From Iodobacter fluviatilis (GTDB taxonomy: Bacteria; Pseudomonadota; Gammaproteobacteria; Burkholderiales; Chitinibacteraceae), in NCBI RefSeq assembly GCF_004194535.1, contig NZ_CP025781.1, forward strand, positions 248,001-312,000: a stretch of 64,000 nucleotides of DNA. The letters run 5' to 3'. Below the pieces are notes generated by a model. The model made no database searches, was not told the DNA's origin, and was given only the letters and a program-made list of their open reading frames with translations. Position numbers and translations under genes: made by a program. Every line of letters begins with the position of its first letter. Positions within the stretch are counted from its first letter, which is position 1. Shown here piece after piece: positions 1 to 9,132 of this stretch.

Positions 1-2
1 CC

Positions 3-266
3 AAATTTGTTAAAAAAAGAGATGCTCAAGCGGCTGGCTGGCGGCCAGGCTCTTCTCTCTGGCAAAGCCTGCCTGGCAAATCGATCGGCGGGGACCGCTT
101 TGGTAACCGTGAAAATCGTCTGCCACGCAGCCAGTATCAAGAAGCAGATTTAGACTATCAAGGCGGTAAACGCGGCGCTAAGCGGATTGTCTTCAACAAA
201 AACGGCCCGCGTTTTATTACCGTCGATCACTATCAAACCTTTACCGAGGTGGCAGCATGTCAATAA
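3..266 (+). CDS. barnase-type secreted ribonuclease (5' end outside window)
   Basis: The open frame runs from the left edge to the TAA at 264-266 and gives 87 residues of a guanyl-specific RNase of the barnase (N1/T1) family. Visible family blocks are PGKSIGGDRFGNRE, a YQEADLDY segment carrying the expected catalytic Glu, GAKRIVF, and the C-terminal DHYQTFTEV with the catalytic His. These match Bacillus barnase almost block for block. The family cleaves single-stranded RNA and is normally exported, but the signal peptide or any larger N-terminal module lies outside the window. The stop codon overlaps the barstar start by 10 nt, so the two are translationally coupled. Whether this is a free enzyme or the tip of a larger polymorphic toxin cannot be decided here. 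Confidence 0.88.
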   Translation, partial: KFVKKRDAQAAGWRPGSSLWQSLPGKSIGGDRFGNRENRLPRSQYQEADLDYQGGKRGAKRIVFNKNGPRFITVDHYQTFTEVAACQ

Positions 267-538
267 CTCAGAAAGTCGTTCTCAAGCATCTCAGCAAGCA
301 GGCCGATGTTTATCAGCAACTGGCCGAGCAGCTCGATTTCCCTACTGATTTTGTGAACAACCTTGATGCGCTTTACGACGAGCTAAGTGGCAATCTAGAA
401 GGCCCGATCCAAATCACTTGGCAAGATGGAGAAGAAGCAAAAGTGGCGCTGGGAAGGGAAGATTACGAAGCGCTGCTGGCGGTATTTAACGACACCATGC
501 TAGAGCGGGACGATTTTACATTTATCCTTAAACCTTAG
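257..538 (+). CDS. barstar-family ribonuclease inhibitor
   Basis: A 93-residue acidic protein of barstar size. Recognisable features are the N-terminal hydrophobic strand, the helix region with DFPTDFVNNLDALYDELSG (the barstar segment that plugs the barnase active site), and the C-terminal strand region. The known role is to bind and neutralise the cognate barnase in the cytoplasm. The ATG at 257 lies inside the last codons of the RNase gene, so enzyme and inhibitor are made together. The pair ends at 538 and is followed directly by repeat DNA. Confidence 0.9.
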   Translation: MSITQKVVLKHLSKQADVYQQLAEQLDFPTDFVNNLDALYDELSGNLEGPIQITWQDGEEAKVALGREDYEALLAVFNDTMLERDDFTFILKP

Positions 539-554
539 CAGCCTGTCGGACTTA
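539..554 (+). repeat. solo terminus of repeat R1
   Basis: The 16 bases immediately after the barstar stop are identical to the outer end of the R1 element at 841, but no matching second end follows. This is probably a decayed copy. The next 100 bases contain a small palindrome (CAATAACTCGTTATTG at 609-624). Confidence 0.5.
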
Positions 555-649
555 GCATCAGTCAGCTGCAAAATCACCTGATCGGCCTATATTTCACCAG
601 ATTTTTGACCAATAACTCGTTATTGGCGCTGCAAATCCGGAAAAATCTG

Positions 650-840
650 GTCTCGACCATGCGATTTTTAACTTTCGTTCCGCCCAAAAAATGGGCTAAA
701 CCCGAAGGGCTGAGCCCGAAAATGGCCATTCACTGCGTTATGCTCCTCGACAATAACCCGTTATTGCCTACGTCACATGCCTTGTGCATAGCCGTTTTCC
801 GGCTCAGCGCAATGGCGAATGAAACGCCAACAGACCCTAG
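650..840 (-). repeat. repeat R2, partial copy
   Basis: This matches the reverse complement of the complete R2 element at 34814-35084. It shares the GGGCTAAACCCGAAGGGCTGAG segment (in pieces), the ATTCACTGCGTTATGCTCC segment, the ACAATAACCCGTTATTG hairpin and the terminus ending in CAACAGACCCTAG. The other terminus is missing. The left limit is approximate. A frame at 605-898 through this DNA is judged non-coding. The rest of the 540-1279 gap holds R1 and no convincing gene. Confidence 0.75.
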
Positions 841-1000
841 CAGCCTGTCGGACTTAAGCGATCGTAGCGAGGGAAAGACCGGTTTGAGACAGATTTAGCG
901 GGTTTTTGAGGCGAATAGCTGGCTATTCAACGAGAAAATGCGTGAAATCTGGCCAAATCCGGCTTTTCCGTAGTAGATCAGTCTTAAGTCCGACAGGCTG
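841..1000 (+). repeat. R1 MITE-like element, copy 1
   Basis: A 160-bp element bounded by perfect 18-bp terminal inverted repeats beginning CAGCCTGTCGGACTTAAG. It is flanked on both sides by CTAG (837-840 and 1001-1004), consistent with a 4-bp target duplication. It has no coding capacity. The left CTAG is the outer tip of an R2 element. A second copy of the same length lies at 29185-29344. Confidence 0.85.
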
Positions 1001-1279
1001 CTAGGATTAAGCTGCTGGTGTATTTACCTTGAAATGGCGAATATAAAACCAGCAGTGACTAACATTCTGCACTGCAGCAAAATAGTCAGAATCACACAAA
1101 AAACTTTCCTATAATGAATCTTTGAGCGTATAGAGCACGCTGTCAATCCTGCCGTTTAAGTGTTGGTAGGGTAAGCAATTCTTACCCATACTACTAACGA
1201 TGCTTCCATCTTAAATTGATAAAAAAAGCACTCTATCCGATAAGACACTATACGTTTTCTTCCGCATTAAGGAGGCAGT

Positions 1280-1984
1280 ATGGATTTTGATTACCAGAAA
1301 TATCCCAATAAAATCAATATCGGCTGTGGATATGATTTAAAAATTGGCTTTCTGAATATTGATTTAAACGCTTATCACCAGCCTGATTTAGTTGCCGACT
1401 GTACTCGGCTTGAATGTCTACCCACCGGCTATTATCAGTATATTTTAGCTAATGACATACTCGAGCATATTCCTCGTTTAAAAACCCGCAGCACACTAAG
1501 GGAATGGAGCCGATTACTAAATATCGGGGGCACGCTAGAGTTACAGATTCCAGATGTAATCGGCTTATTAAGCCTACTCAAAAAGCCAGAAAATCAAACG
1601 CTTGAAAAACACGAAGAATTATTGCGCTGCCTATTTGGCACACAGTGTTATAACGGCGACTTTCACTTTATTGGCTTCACTGAAATCACCATAAAAAGTG
1701 CTCTACTTGATGCAGGCTTTACCACCACCAGCTTAGAACCTCTAGACGGTTGGTTATTTAATGTTAAAGCCATCAAAACTCAAAACCCTACACACGATGG
1801 CCTAATTGATATTGAAAAAGACGACGACTTCTTATTTTCCGCTTTTATGCAATTACTAAAAAGAAAACCAGACCACGACGGCTTTGTTCACTATAAAACA
1901 CAACTCAGCAAAGGCATGGAAAGAGAAGCTATTGTAGAAAATATCAAGGGGAGCGAGGAATATCTTATGCTAAAAAAAATATAA
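1280..1984 (+). CDS. SAM-dependent methyltransferase with C-terminal DUF4214-like domain
   Basis: 234 residues, with a GGAGG ribosome site 4-9 nt before the ATG. Residues 10-20 carry the SAM-binding loop INIGCGYD, followed by the DLVADCT acidic strand and an ANDILEHI motif IV, typical of class I methyltransferases that act on sugars or surface polymers. Residues about 180-230 (a FMQLLKRKPDHDGFVHY segment, then IVENIKGSEEY) resemble the DUF4214 repeat often attached to glycosyltransferases, methyltransferases and S-layer-like proteins. The substrate is unknown. The gene stands alone, is more AT-rich than its neighbours and lies beside mobile repeats, so it may be acquired. Confidence 0.7.
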   Translation: MDFDYQKYPNKINIGCGYDLKIGFLNIDLNAYHQPDLVADCTRLECLPTGYYQYILANDILEHIPRLKTRSTLREWSRLLNIGGTLELQIPDVIGLLSLLKKPENQTLEKHEELLRCLFGTQCYNGDFHFIGFTEITIKSALLDAGFTTTSLEPLDGWLFNVKAIKTQNPTHDGLIDIEKDDDFLFSAFMQLLKRKPDHDGFVHYKTQLSKGMEREAIVENIKGSEEYLMLKKI

Positions 1985-2087
1985 GTGCTGTCTTAGGCAT
2001 TTAATTTAACCTACATACACAAAATTTAAACGGATTAACCTAAATCACCCCTAAAAATTAAAGCAGACTTATTTTAACTGGCAATAA

Positions 2088-2130
2088 GCAAAGGCCACCT
2101 CCATCTTTAATGTAGGTGGCCTTTGCTTTA
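2088..2130. terminator. convergent rho-independent terminator
   Basis: Perfect 13-bp stem GCAAAGGCCACCT / AGGTGGCCTTTGC with a 13-nt loop, between the converging methyltransferase gene and tamB. It can serve both strands. Confidence 0.8.
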
Positions 2131-2149
2131 AAAAAACACCGTTTAAACC

Positions 2150-5100
2150 TCAATCAAACGTAAAGGTGTAATAAGCATCACCGGTTGTTTCATCTGTTCC
2201 CACCCTAGACACCAAGGACCAGCCTTTAGAGAGCTGCCAAGTAAACTTCACCGCATCACGTAGGCCGTTCACGCTTTTTTCTAGCGAGACCCTTACGTTT
2301 TTGCCGAGCTGTTTACCCACCGACACCACTTGGGTAGAGGTACCATCCTTTTCTTTTTGACTACTAAAGCCCACAGCATCCAAGCCAACCTGCCCTAAAA
2401 TCCCTTCGGTAAAGCTAGGACCACCATCGCCAGAGGTGAGTAAGGCATTGGCCACTTGCAGCATAAGAGCGCTATCTGATTTCTCCATGCTATCTGAGCC
2501 ATGCCCAAACAAGAGCCAGCTTAGTTTTTCATTATCTGGCATGCCTGGCTCTGAATAGAGCTGTACCCGTGGCCTTAGCGCGGAGCCAGATACTTGCACC
2601 CCTGCGGCAACCTCTTGCCCACGGCGCATAGCGAGAATATCAAGGGAAGGGTTATCGATTGGCCCCTGAAACGCGAGAATACCGCGCTCAATATCTAGCT
2701 TCTGACCATAAGCGCTGTAAGTGCTATGCACATTGCCGCTATTTTCGGCCACTTGCACCACGCCAGTGGCCGTTGGTGCTTGATTGGCCTGTGTGCGCAA
2801 ACGGAGCAAACCTGTTAGGCGGGCATCCAAGCCATAGGCGCGAAAGCGAAAGCTATTACCTAGATCAAGATCCATCTGCAGCGTAAGCTTAGGCCCTGCT
2901 TCAACCGGCGCTTTTGCCCTACCCTTGATCACCACATCATCGGATAAACGCGGCACATCATTGGATTGAAAGCGTATATCACCTTCATCTGCCCTTAACC
3001 TACCGCTCACGCTCAGTGCTTTGTCTCTAAGACTAATATCGCCTTGACCTGACATCACCACCAACATATCAGCCTTGCTAATCAAAGTGAGCTTATTAGC
3101 AGTCACTTGTGCCGTAGCACTTGGGCTAGGACCAGATAAATCAAAGCTCCCCTTAGCCTCTAAGTTGCCTTGCCCCCCTTTAAATTGGAATTGCTGCAAA
3201 ACGATCTGCCGCTTATCCAGAGCGACTCTCACCTTACCGTCTTGCAAGGCAAGGCCTGTTGCAGAGTCGCGAATCGATAAATTATCGCCATTCACAAAGC
3301 CCGCCCACTGCTGATCTACGAGCAAACCAGAATGGCGCACTTCAAAGCTCCCCTTACCGCCCAAGCTTAAATCAGGCCCAAGTAGGGGGCCAAGCATGGC
3401 CAGCTTAGGCAAATCACCTTTCACTAAAATATCAACGGGAGAGTGCTCAACCAAACGCCAATTCACCGCATCCACTAACGCTTTGCCACTGGCCTGCACC
3501 TGTCCAAAACGGTCTGAGCTAAGACTACTTTCCAGCTTAATCACAGATTTTTTAGCATTGATTTGGAGCTTAAAATCTTGCAAATGAAATTTTTGTGGCA
3601 CGATACTCGCGTTGACGTATTTTAAATCGCCCGATTGGCGGTGGATTTCCAGCGCCCCATTGAGGCCCCCCTTGGATTGTAGATTCCAACGCCCACCCAG
3701 CATTAAATTACCGATCAGGTCTTTTTGCCCAAGTAACGGCAACCATTGCCCTACAGAAAGCTGCTCAAGATCGCCTGCGGTATCCAAAGCGCCATCATTC
3801 CAAGAGAAGTGTTGCAGGTGTAAGCGTGTATCCCCCATGAGTAAACGAGCATCACCAAGACGCAATAAGCCTGCGCCCGCCTCTAAAGGTAGAGGATCAG
3901 CTAAATTCACCTCAAGAGGTTGCCTTACCTGCAAAGACTGCATCATGCCACGCCATGCCCACTGCTCGTTTACCCCGCCATCTAAGGTGGTGGAAAGATC
4001 AATCAGTTGCTCTTCTTTTTTGCCCTGTACCTGCAAAGTGGCATGGTGCTTAGCACGGCTTCCATCCACCTTAAAGCTGAGCTTTTGTAGCAGCACACCC
4101 GCAGCTTTAGCATCAATAACTTCGGCATGAAGCTGAAATGGGCCTTTTAGATCAGATTGCAAATGCGCATCGATCTGAGCTTGGTTAACCGACACCCCAA
4201 ATGGCGTTTGCAAGCTATGCAGCGACAACTGCGCAGCAATCTGCGGATTAAGTAGCTCGCCCTTTAACTGCGCATCGCCACTGGCTTTACCCGCAAAACC
4301 AGGGCCAAACAGCTGGAGTTGTGGCAAGTTAAGCTTAAGTTTAAGTGTGTCATTAGCGCGCCCTAAAGCCCCATCGACATCGACTCGATTTGTGCCCAAT
4401 GCTAACCATAAATCGGCATTGGAGACGCGGGTTTCTTCTAGCCTTAATTGCCCTTTTCCACTCAATACTTCACCGTTAAAACGGCTATCTTGTAGGCTGT
4501 AATCCACATCCGCCCGCATCACCGGCAGCAAAGCACCCGCTAGTTTAAATTGCCCAGTGATCACACCCTTAGGGCTATTCACAAATTCAGCAGGATTAAT
4601 CCCAGCAAATTCACCATTGAGTTTGAAATCGTTTCTGGCAACGCCTTTGCTATCTAATAAGCCAAACTCCCCCTGTAAAGATACGCGGCTATTAGCGCGG
4701 GATAATTTAGCGCTACGCAGTGCAATACGGCGCTCGTGCTTAGGATTTAACCAGCCCATATTCAGATCAAACGCCACTTTGCGCTGCTGGTCTTCCAATT
4801 TTGCCAGCACATCAGGGGCCAACCAGGGCCCGTGCAGCTGAATTGTCCCACCTAAAGACGCAGGGGCTGGTGCGACCATAGTTTTGCTGGGTCGATTTTG
4901 GCCAATTCAAACTGCAGCTTCATTTGCCCTTGGCTCACCAGCCCTGAGCCCTTAATCTGGCCTTGCCCCAGTAAGCTAAGTACCGCAGATTTAATAGTCA
5001 GCGCTTCTTTTAAATAGCTTAGCTTGCTGCTAATTTGAGTAAAAGGCAGTCCCCCTTGATCGATCGTCAAAGGCATGGCGTTTTTTACTTCCAGCACGCC

Positions 5101-6027
5101 ACTACCCGCCTGCTCCCCCAGCGGAATCATCGTCAAAGACACATCCAGCATTGCCTTAGGCAAGCTAGGCATAAGCGCCGCAGGATTAAGCTGCTGCAAC
5201 TCAATTTTGCCCTCGCTGAGTAATTGATAGGTGTAAGGCGCAAACACGTCTAAACGCGCATTAATCAGCGCTTTAAGTTGCTCACTTTTAATGTCACCCT
5301 GCAATTGCAATTTACGCAGCTCACCGCTGAGTTTGACTTGCGAATTCAAAGGCTTATTTTCAACCTTACCCTGCAGCGACAATTGCCCTGAAGTCGTAAA
5401 AGGTTGAGTCCCTAACAAGGCTAAATCGCCTTTTATTGTGGCATCTGCCTGCGGTAATTTCAGCCGAAGCTGATCCAAAAAAAGCTGATGAAAACGACCA
5501 TTACTGGCTAGTTTTAAACGGATTTTTTCGATGTCAGGTGAGCCCTTTATACTTAGACGATCAATACTGGCCCGCTCAATATGTAAGCCGATCGGCAGAG
5601 TCATACTCTCGGGTGGAGGCGAAGGAAGCTTATCTGGCGGGCTAGGCTTTATATTCAGCTCCAAATGCCCAATGGTTAAATCATCCAGCGATAAATCCCG
5701 CGCCAATAAGCTATACGGGCTCCACGCGAAGCTTACCTTATCGATCGCCAGCTTCATCTCTGCGGTATCAACCACCAAACCACGTAGGGCAAAATCAGAC
5801 CATAAAGAGCCATCAATGGCATGCAACTTGACCACACCACTGTGGTTCACCTGCTTAACCAGCCAATCACGGCCCATTTGTGAATCAAAGAAGGCCAAAG
5901 TTGCCGTTAACACAAAGACTGGCACAATGAGAGCAAATAACAACAGACCAACTAATCTACGTAATAATGAGGATCTAGATTTTGGGATTTCAGCGGGAGC
6001 AGTCTGCTCGGGGCTATTGGGCTCCAT
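2150..6027 (-). pseudogene. tamB: tamB, translocation and assembly module inner-membrane subunit, with one frameshift
   Basis: Two overlapping frames together give about 1,290 residues, the usual TamB length. The first (6027 to 4852) has an N-terminal membrane anchor (residues about 25-48, LLFALIVPVFVLTATLAFF) and the start of the beta-taco repeats. The second (4879 to 2150) holds the rest and the conserved C-terminal DUF490 region that contacts TamA. They are separated by a -1 shift. Adding one base to the TTTT run at 4882-4885 (AAAA in the message) joins them as ...DPAKTMVAPAPASLGGT. There is no ribosome site before the second ATG. This is either a sequencing error or a real disruption. TamB spans the periplasm and with TamA carries proteins or phospholipids to the outer membrane. 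Its ATG directly follows the tamA stop. Confidence 0.85.
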
Positions 6028-7799
6028 TTAGAATGTCACTCCCATCGTGAAATGCACTCGAAATTGCTTCGCTTCAATAGCATGGGCCACGTCTATACCG
6101 ATCATGCCAACAGGACTCACCCAACGCGCGCCCACACCGACCCCTGTAGAACCTTTCCAATCTTTCCACTGATCCGCCACCCCACCATGATCCACAAACA
6201 CCGCCCCTAACCAATCTTTGTAGATTGGCTGTTGATACTCTAAAGAACTCACGGCCAACACTCGCCCAGGCACCGTTGATCCGCCCAAGGAAATACCTAA
6301 ACTTTGATAATCATAACCTCGCACTGAAGATGAACCACCAGTACGAAACAACCAATCAGTTGGCACATTTGTCACTTCTTTAGTAAACGTTTGACCTAGC
6401 TCTAGGCGGCCAACAAACACGCTTTTTTTGCCAATCGGAAAATATTGCACACCGCGCCCGTAAAGCTGTGCGAAGGTTTCATCAGATAAAACCCCTTTAA
6501 TTGCCCCGCCCCCTCCAAGGTAATCACATTACCTGAACGAGGGTTTCTGAGGCGATCCACATTGCGTCTCACCCATTGATATTTGGCGGTTAAAGACTGT
6601 GGATCAAACACCGTGCCATCATTGAGTTCACTACGCTCGATTTGGTATTCCAGCCTAATTAAGCGATCAATGTTTTCTGATGTGATACTTCTAGAAACCC
6701 CAGTCTTCCATTTATCAATGGCTAAGCTTTGAATATCTTCACGGGTATAGCTGGCATACACCCTATGCTCATAGCCCGAGGTAAAACGAGGGAAGGTAAC
6801 CCCTGCACTGAGCGCCTGCTCTTTTTGTTCTAAGCGCAAACTACTATCAAAAACCCATGCCCTATCCATTAAATTTAAGTAGCGATAATTAAACGAGCCG
6901 CGTACACCGGTATTGGTGCTGTAGCCCAAACCCGTACTAATTTTGCTTAATGGAGATTCTTGTACTGTAACTTTTACCGGCGCAATAAAAGGCGGATCTG
7001 TAGGTAAATCTACATCCACCAAGACCAAAGAAAAATGCGGTAGGTTTTGTAAATCGGTTTGCAGGTCAACTAGATCTTTACGGCGATACTCTTCCCCCTC
7101 ATGAAATTCAACATTATTGCGAATTAGCTTTTCTGTGAAGCGGGATAATCCACTCACTTCTAATGGGCCATAGGTATAAGCAGGGCCACTATCCAAATCA
7201 ATACTTAAATCCACCGTTAAAGCCTGCGGATCTACACTGGCTTCAGAGCGAACCATTTTAGCCGCTGGGTAACGGCGGTTAAGCAAAGCGCTTAATGCAC
7301 GGCGCTTACTATCATTCCAAGCACTTTGCTTAAAGATACTTCCTACTGGCAAAGACCACGTTTGCTCACGCCGCTCAAACAGTCGCTGTACTCGCACCTC
7401 ATCTTCATCAATCGCGCCCATATAATTCACATCAATATCGCGCACGCGGCTTGGTTCACCGGCTTTAACATCTAAGCTCACCACGGCAGGCTGCACCGTT
7501 TCATCCAATTTGGCACTCACCACCGGCGAAAAATACCCTTCTGTAGCCAGCAAGCCCGATACCGATTCCGCAACCGAATCCAAAAGCCGCTCAAGCTGTT
7601 CTCGGGTAACGCGCCTTTCACGCTGCCAACGCGCTAAATCTAAGTTTTTTTCTAGCAAATCATGAAAATTATTGGTAGTGGTTATTTTTAAAACGTAGGG
7701 AAATGAGACGTTTTGCTCTGCTTCAGCAGGCGCTTCCACGTCGGCATATACCACAGCGGGAACAACAAGAGCTAAAGCACACAATGAACGAGCAAACAT
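6028..7799 (-). pseudogene. tamA: tamA, Omp85-family outer-membrane protein, with one frameshift
   Basis: An N-terminal frame (ending 6402) carries a signal peptide (LCALALVVPAVVYA), three POTRA-type domains and the first barrel strands. A second frame (6450 to 6028) carries the rest of the beta-barrel, including the RGYDYQSLG block that matches the Omp85 lid-lock motif (VRGF/Y), and ends in the aromatic residue F. The frames join without loss if one base is added to the CCCCC run at 6509-6513, giving ...TLEGGGAIKGVLSDE. Start chosen at the ATG at 7799, just before the signal peptide; an upstream TTG at 7847 is possible. TamA is the outer-membrane partner of TamB, encoded immediately downstream. 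Confidence 0.85.
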
Positions 7800-7931
7800 A
7801 AGCAAAATATTCAATAGGATCAAGGCCGCTACTTTACCGCATGGCAAGCACTGATGGCATTTGTTTCAGACATGAGATCAAGCAAAAAATACCTAGGTGT
7901 ATTTTTACAAAGATAAAACGCCCAAATTGTA

Positions 7932-7983
7932 GGCAAAAAAATAGCCCAGTCTGCTGCGCAAAAACGCAGAACAGAACTGGGCA
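7932..7983 (-). terminator. strong rho-independent terminator
   Basis: GCCCAGT...ACTGGGC stem with an inner CTGCG/CGCAG stem, followed on the minus strand by seven T. No annotated gene ends just upstream except the 26-codon frame at 8068-8148, so this supports a short transcript there. Confidence 0.7.
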
Positions 7984-8067
7984 AAAAAAGACTAGATGAA
8001 GAATCAAAACACACTACACACACAACAACTTACTACCACAACAACTACATACTACTAAACCACTAGA

Positions 8068-8148
8068 TCAACGAATCAAACCTTGCAACTTCATCAACAA
8101 GTTTTGAGCAGCTTCGATGTTCTTAAAAATACTTTGCAAGGTACGCAT
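8068..8148 (-). CDS. candidate 26-residue small protein
   Basis: A minus-strand ATG frame of 26 codons with an amphipathic, helix-forming composition (it starts MRTLQSIFKNIEAAQ and ends KLQGLIR). It has a plausible promoter 57 nt upstream (8205-8233), a weak AAGG ribosome site, and a strong terminator 85 nt downstream. It is not a shadow of any larger gene. I do not recognise a family. It could be a small membrane- or protein-binding peptide, or the coding-like part of a small RNA. The remaining DNA from 8160 to 8500 is very AT-rich and contains two palindromes but no gene that I can see. Confidence 0.4.
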   Translation of the reverse strand: MRTLQSIFKNIEAAQNLLMKLQGLIR

Positions 8149-8204
8149 AACAAGCGCCTTAGTGAGCGAGGTTAGGCATCTACCCCCAATGAAGCAATGA
8201 CGAT

Positions 8205-8233
8205 ACTTTAACAAAACTACAAAACGCATGCAA
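8205..8233 (-). promoter_or_regulatory. putative sigma-70 promoter of the small ORF
   Basis: Minus-strand TTGCAT (8228-8233), 17-bp spacer, TAAAGT (8205-8210). Transcription would start near 8198, about 50 nt before the small ORF. Confidence 0.4.
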
Positions 8234-8241
8234 GTACATTT

Positions 8242-8254
8242 GTAGTAAAACTAC
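8242..8254. promoter_or_regulatory. palindrome GTAGT-N3-ACTAC, site 1
   Basis: Perfect inverted repeat GTAGTAAAACTAC immediately upstream of the putative -35 of the small ORF. It is the same arrangement as site 2 at 8361. The regulator is unknown. Confidence 0.45.
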
Positions 8255-8360
8255 TCGATAGATACAAAAAAACACAATAAACAACTACATTTAATAATAA
8301 ATATATTATAAATATCAATAGATTAACGTGTAATAAAATTTAAAAAAATAAAATCAACAA

Positions 8361-8373
8361 GTAGTAATACTAC
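8361..8373. promoter_or_regulatory. palindrome GTAGT-N3-ACTAC, site 2
   Basis: Perfect inverted repeat GTAGTAATACTAC, 119 bp from site 1 and in the same gap. The two look like a paired operator. Confidence 0.4.
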
Positions 8374-8501
8374 ACAAAAAAAACACCTTCACGCATTTGC
8401 AGCCTACAAAAAAAAGCAATAAACCATACACAACGACCAAAAAACCAAGGCCCATTTACATATCGTCTATTGCTTGTCTTAAATGCTTTAAAACTATTTA
8501 C

Positions 8502-9065
8502 TTACTTACCTAATAGTGCCGCTTTTAAACCGTCATTTACTGGCACACGCCCTAGCCAGATGGATAGCATCGCCGCAGCAAAATCATCCCCAGCAATCAC
8601 TGCGTAAGTCTTTCCACGCACTGTAACCCGCGTACCTTGGCCTGGCATAAAATCAAGCTGAATCACATCACCCTTAGCAGCAGTTTTAACTTGTTTAAAT
8701 ACCTGCTCCAGCTCAATAATTTTTGGCGAGAGTGTCGCTAAAGTGGCCTCACTCTGATTGGCTTTTAAACCATCAACAAACCCCTCGTGCATAGCCGCAG
8801 CAGATACTTCACGCAGCATCCGCAGTTCCATCCGGCGTGGCGACACCGCATTGACAACCGCTGACGCATCTTGCGTTTTGCTTGGCACATACAGCGCAGC
8901 CAAATACACATCAAAGAACACTTTTTTACGCACCCCCGCACCATTAAGCGCCAAAGACTGGCTGGATAATTCAGTACGGTCAGCTAAGCTAACCCCCGCC
9001 ACTTCCAAAGCCATACAGCTTTGAGTGGCCAGTACAAAAGAGGCGGTCATTAAGAGCTTTTTCAC
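8502..9065 (-). CDS. periplasmic chalcone-isomerase-like protein
   Basis: 187 residues from the GTG at 9065, which has an AAGGA ribosome site 8 nt upstream. An ATG at 9092 would place the start inside the terminator hairpin of the preceding gene and is rejected. The first 20 residues (KKLLMTASFVLATQSCMA) form a signal peptide. The body (LADRTELSSQSLALNGAGVRKK split over two strands, then VYLAALYVPS, and a late VNDGLKAALLG) matches the bacterial chalcone isomerase-like family. These proteins are often encoded near fatty-acid genes and are thought to bind fatty acids or similar hydrophobic ligands rather than chalcones. It follows fadA on the same strand after a terminator. Confidence 0.75.
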   Translation of the reverse strand: MKKLLMTASFVLATQSCMALEVAGVSLADRTELSSQSLALNGAGVRKKVFFDVYLAALYVPSKTQDASAVVNAVSPRRMELRMLREVSAAAMHEGFVDGLKANQSEATLATLSPKIIELEQVFKQVKTAAKGDVIQLDFMPGQGTRVTVRGKTYAVIAGDDFAAAMLSIWLGRVPVNDGLKAALLGK

Positions 9066-9081
9066 TATGGTATTCCTTACG

Positions 9082-9111
9082 AAAAAACCCACAGACTATG
9101 CCGTGGGTTTA
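9082..9111 (-). terminator. terminator of fadA
   Basis: AAACCCAC...GTGGGTTTTTT hairpin on the minus strand, 22 nt after the thiolase stop. Confidence 0.8.
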
Positions 9112-9132
9112 AAGGAGAGATGGTTTACAGGC

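Noticed and set aside
605-898. 97-codon plus-strand frame
   Set aside because: It runs through R2 and into R1 and has no ribosome site or family resemblance; similar frames appear at other R2 copies.
3612-4130. 172-codon plus-strand frame inside tamB
   Set aside because: Shadow; Ser/Pro/Arg-rich translation with no recognisable domain.
4850-4900. Programmed -1 frameshifting in tamB
   Set aside because: No X-XXY-YYZ slippery heptamer in the right frame and no stable hairpin just downstream; a one-base indel is simpler.
7829-8023. 64-codon minus-strand frame upstream of tamA
   Set aside because: It crosses the terminator hairpin at 7932-7983 and overlaps the tamA start; no family pattern.
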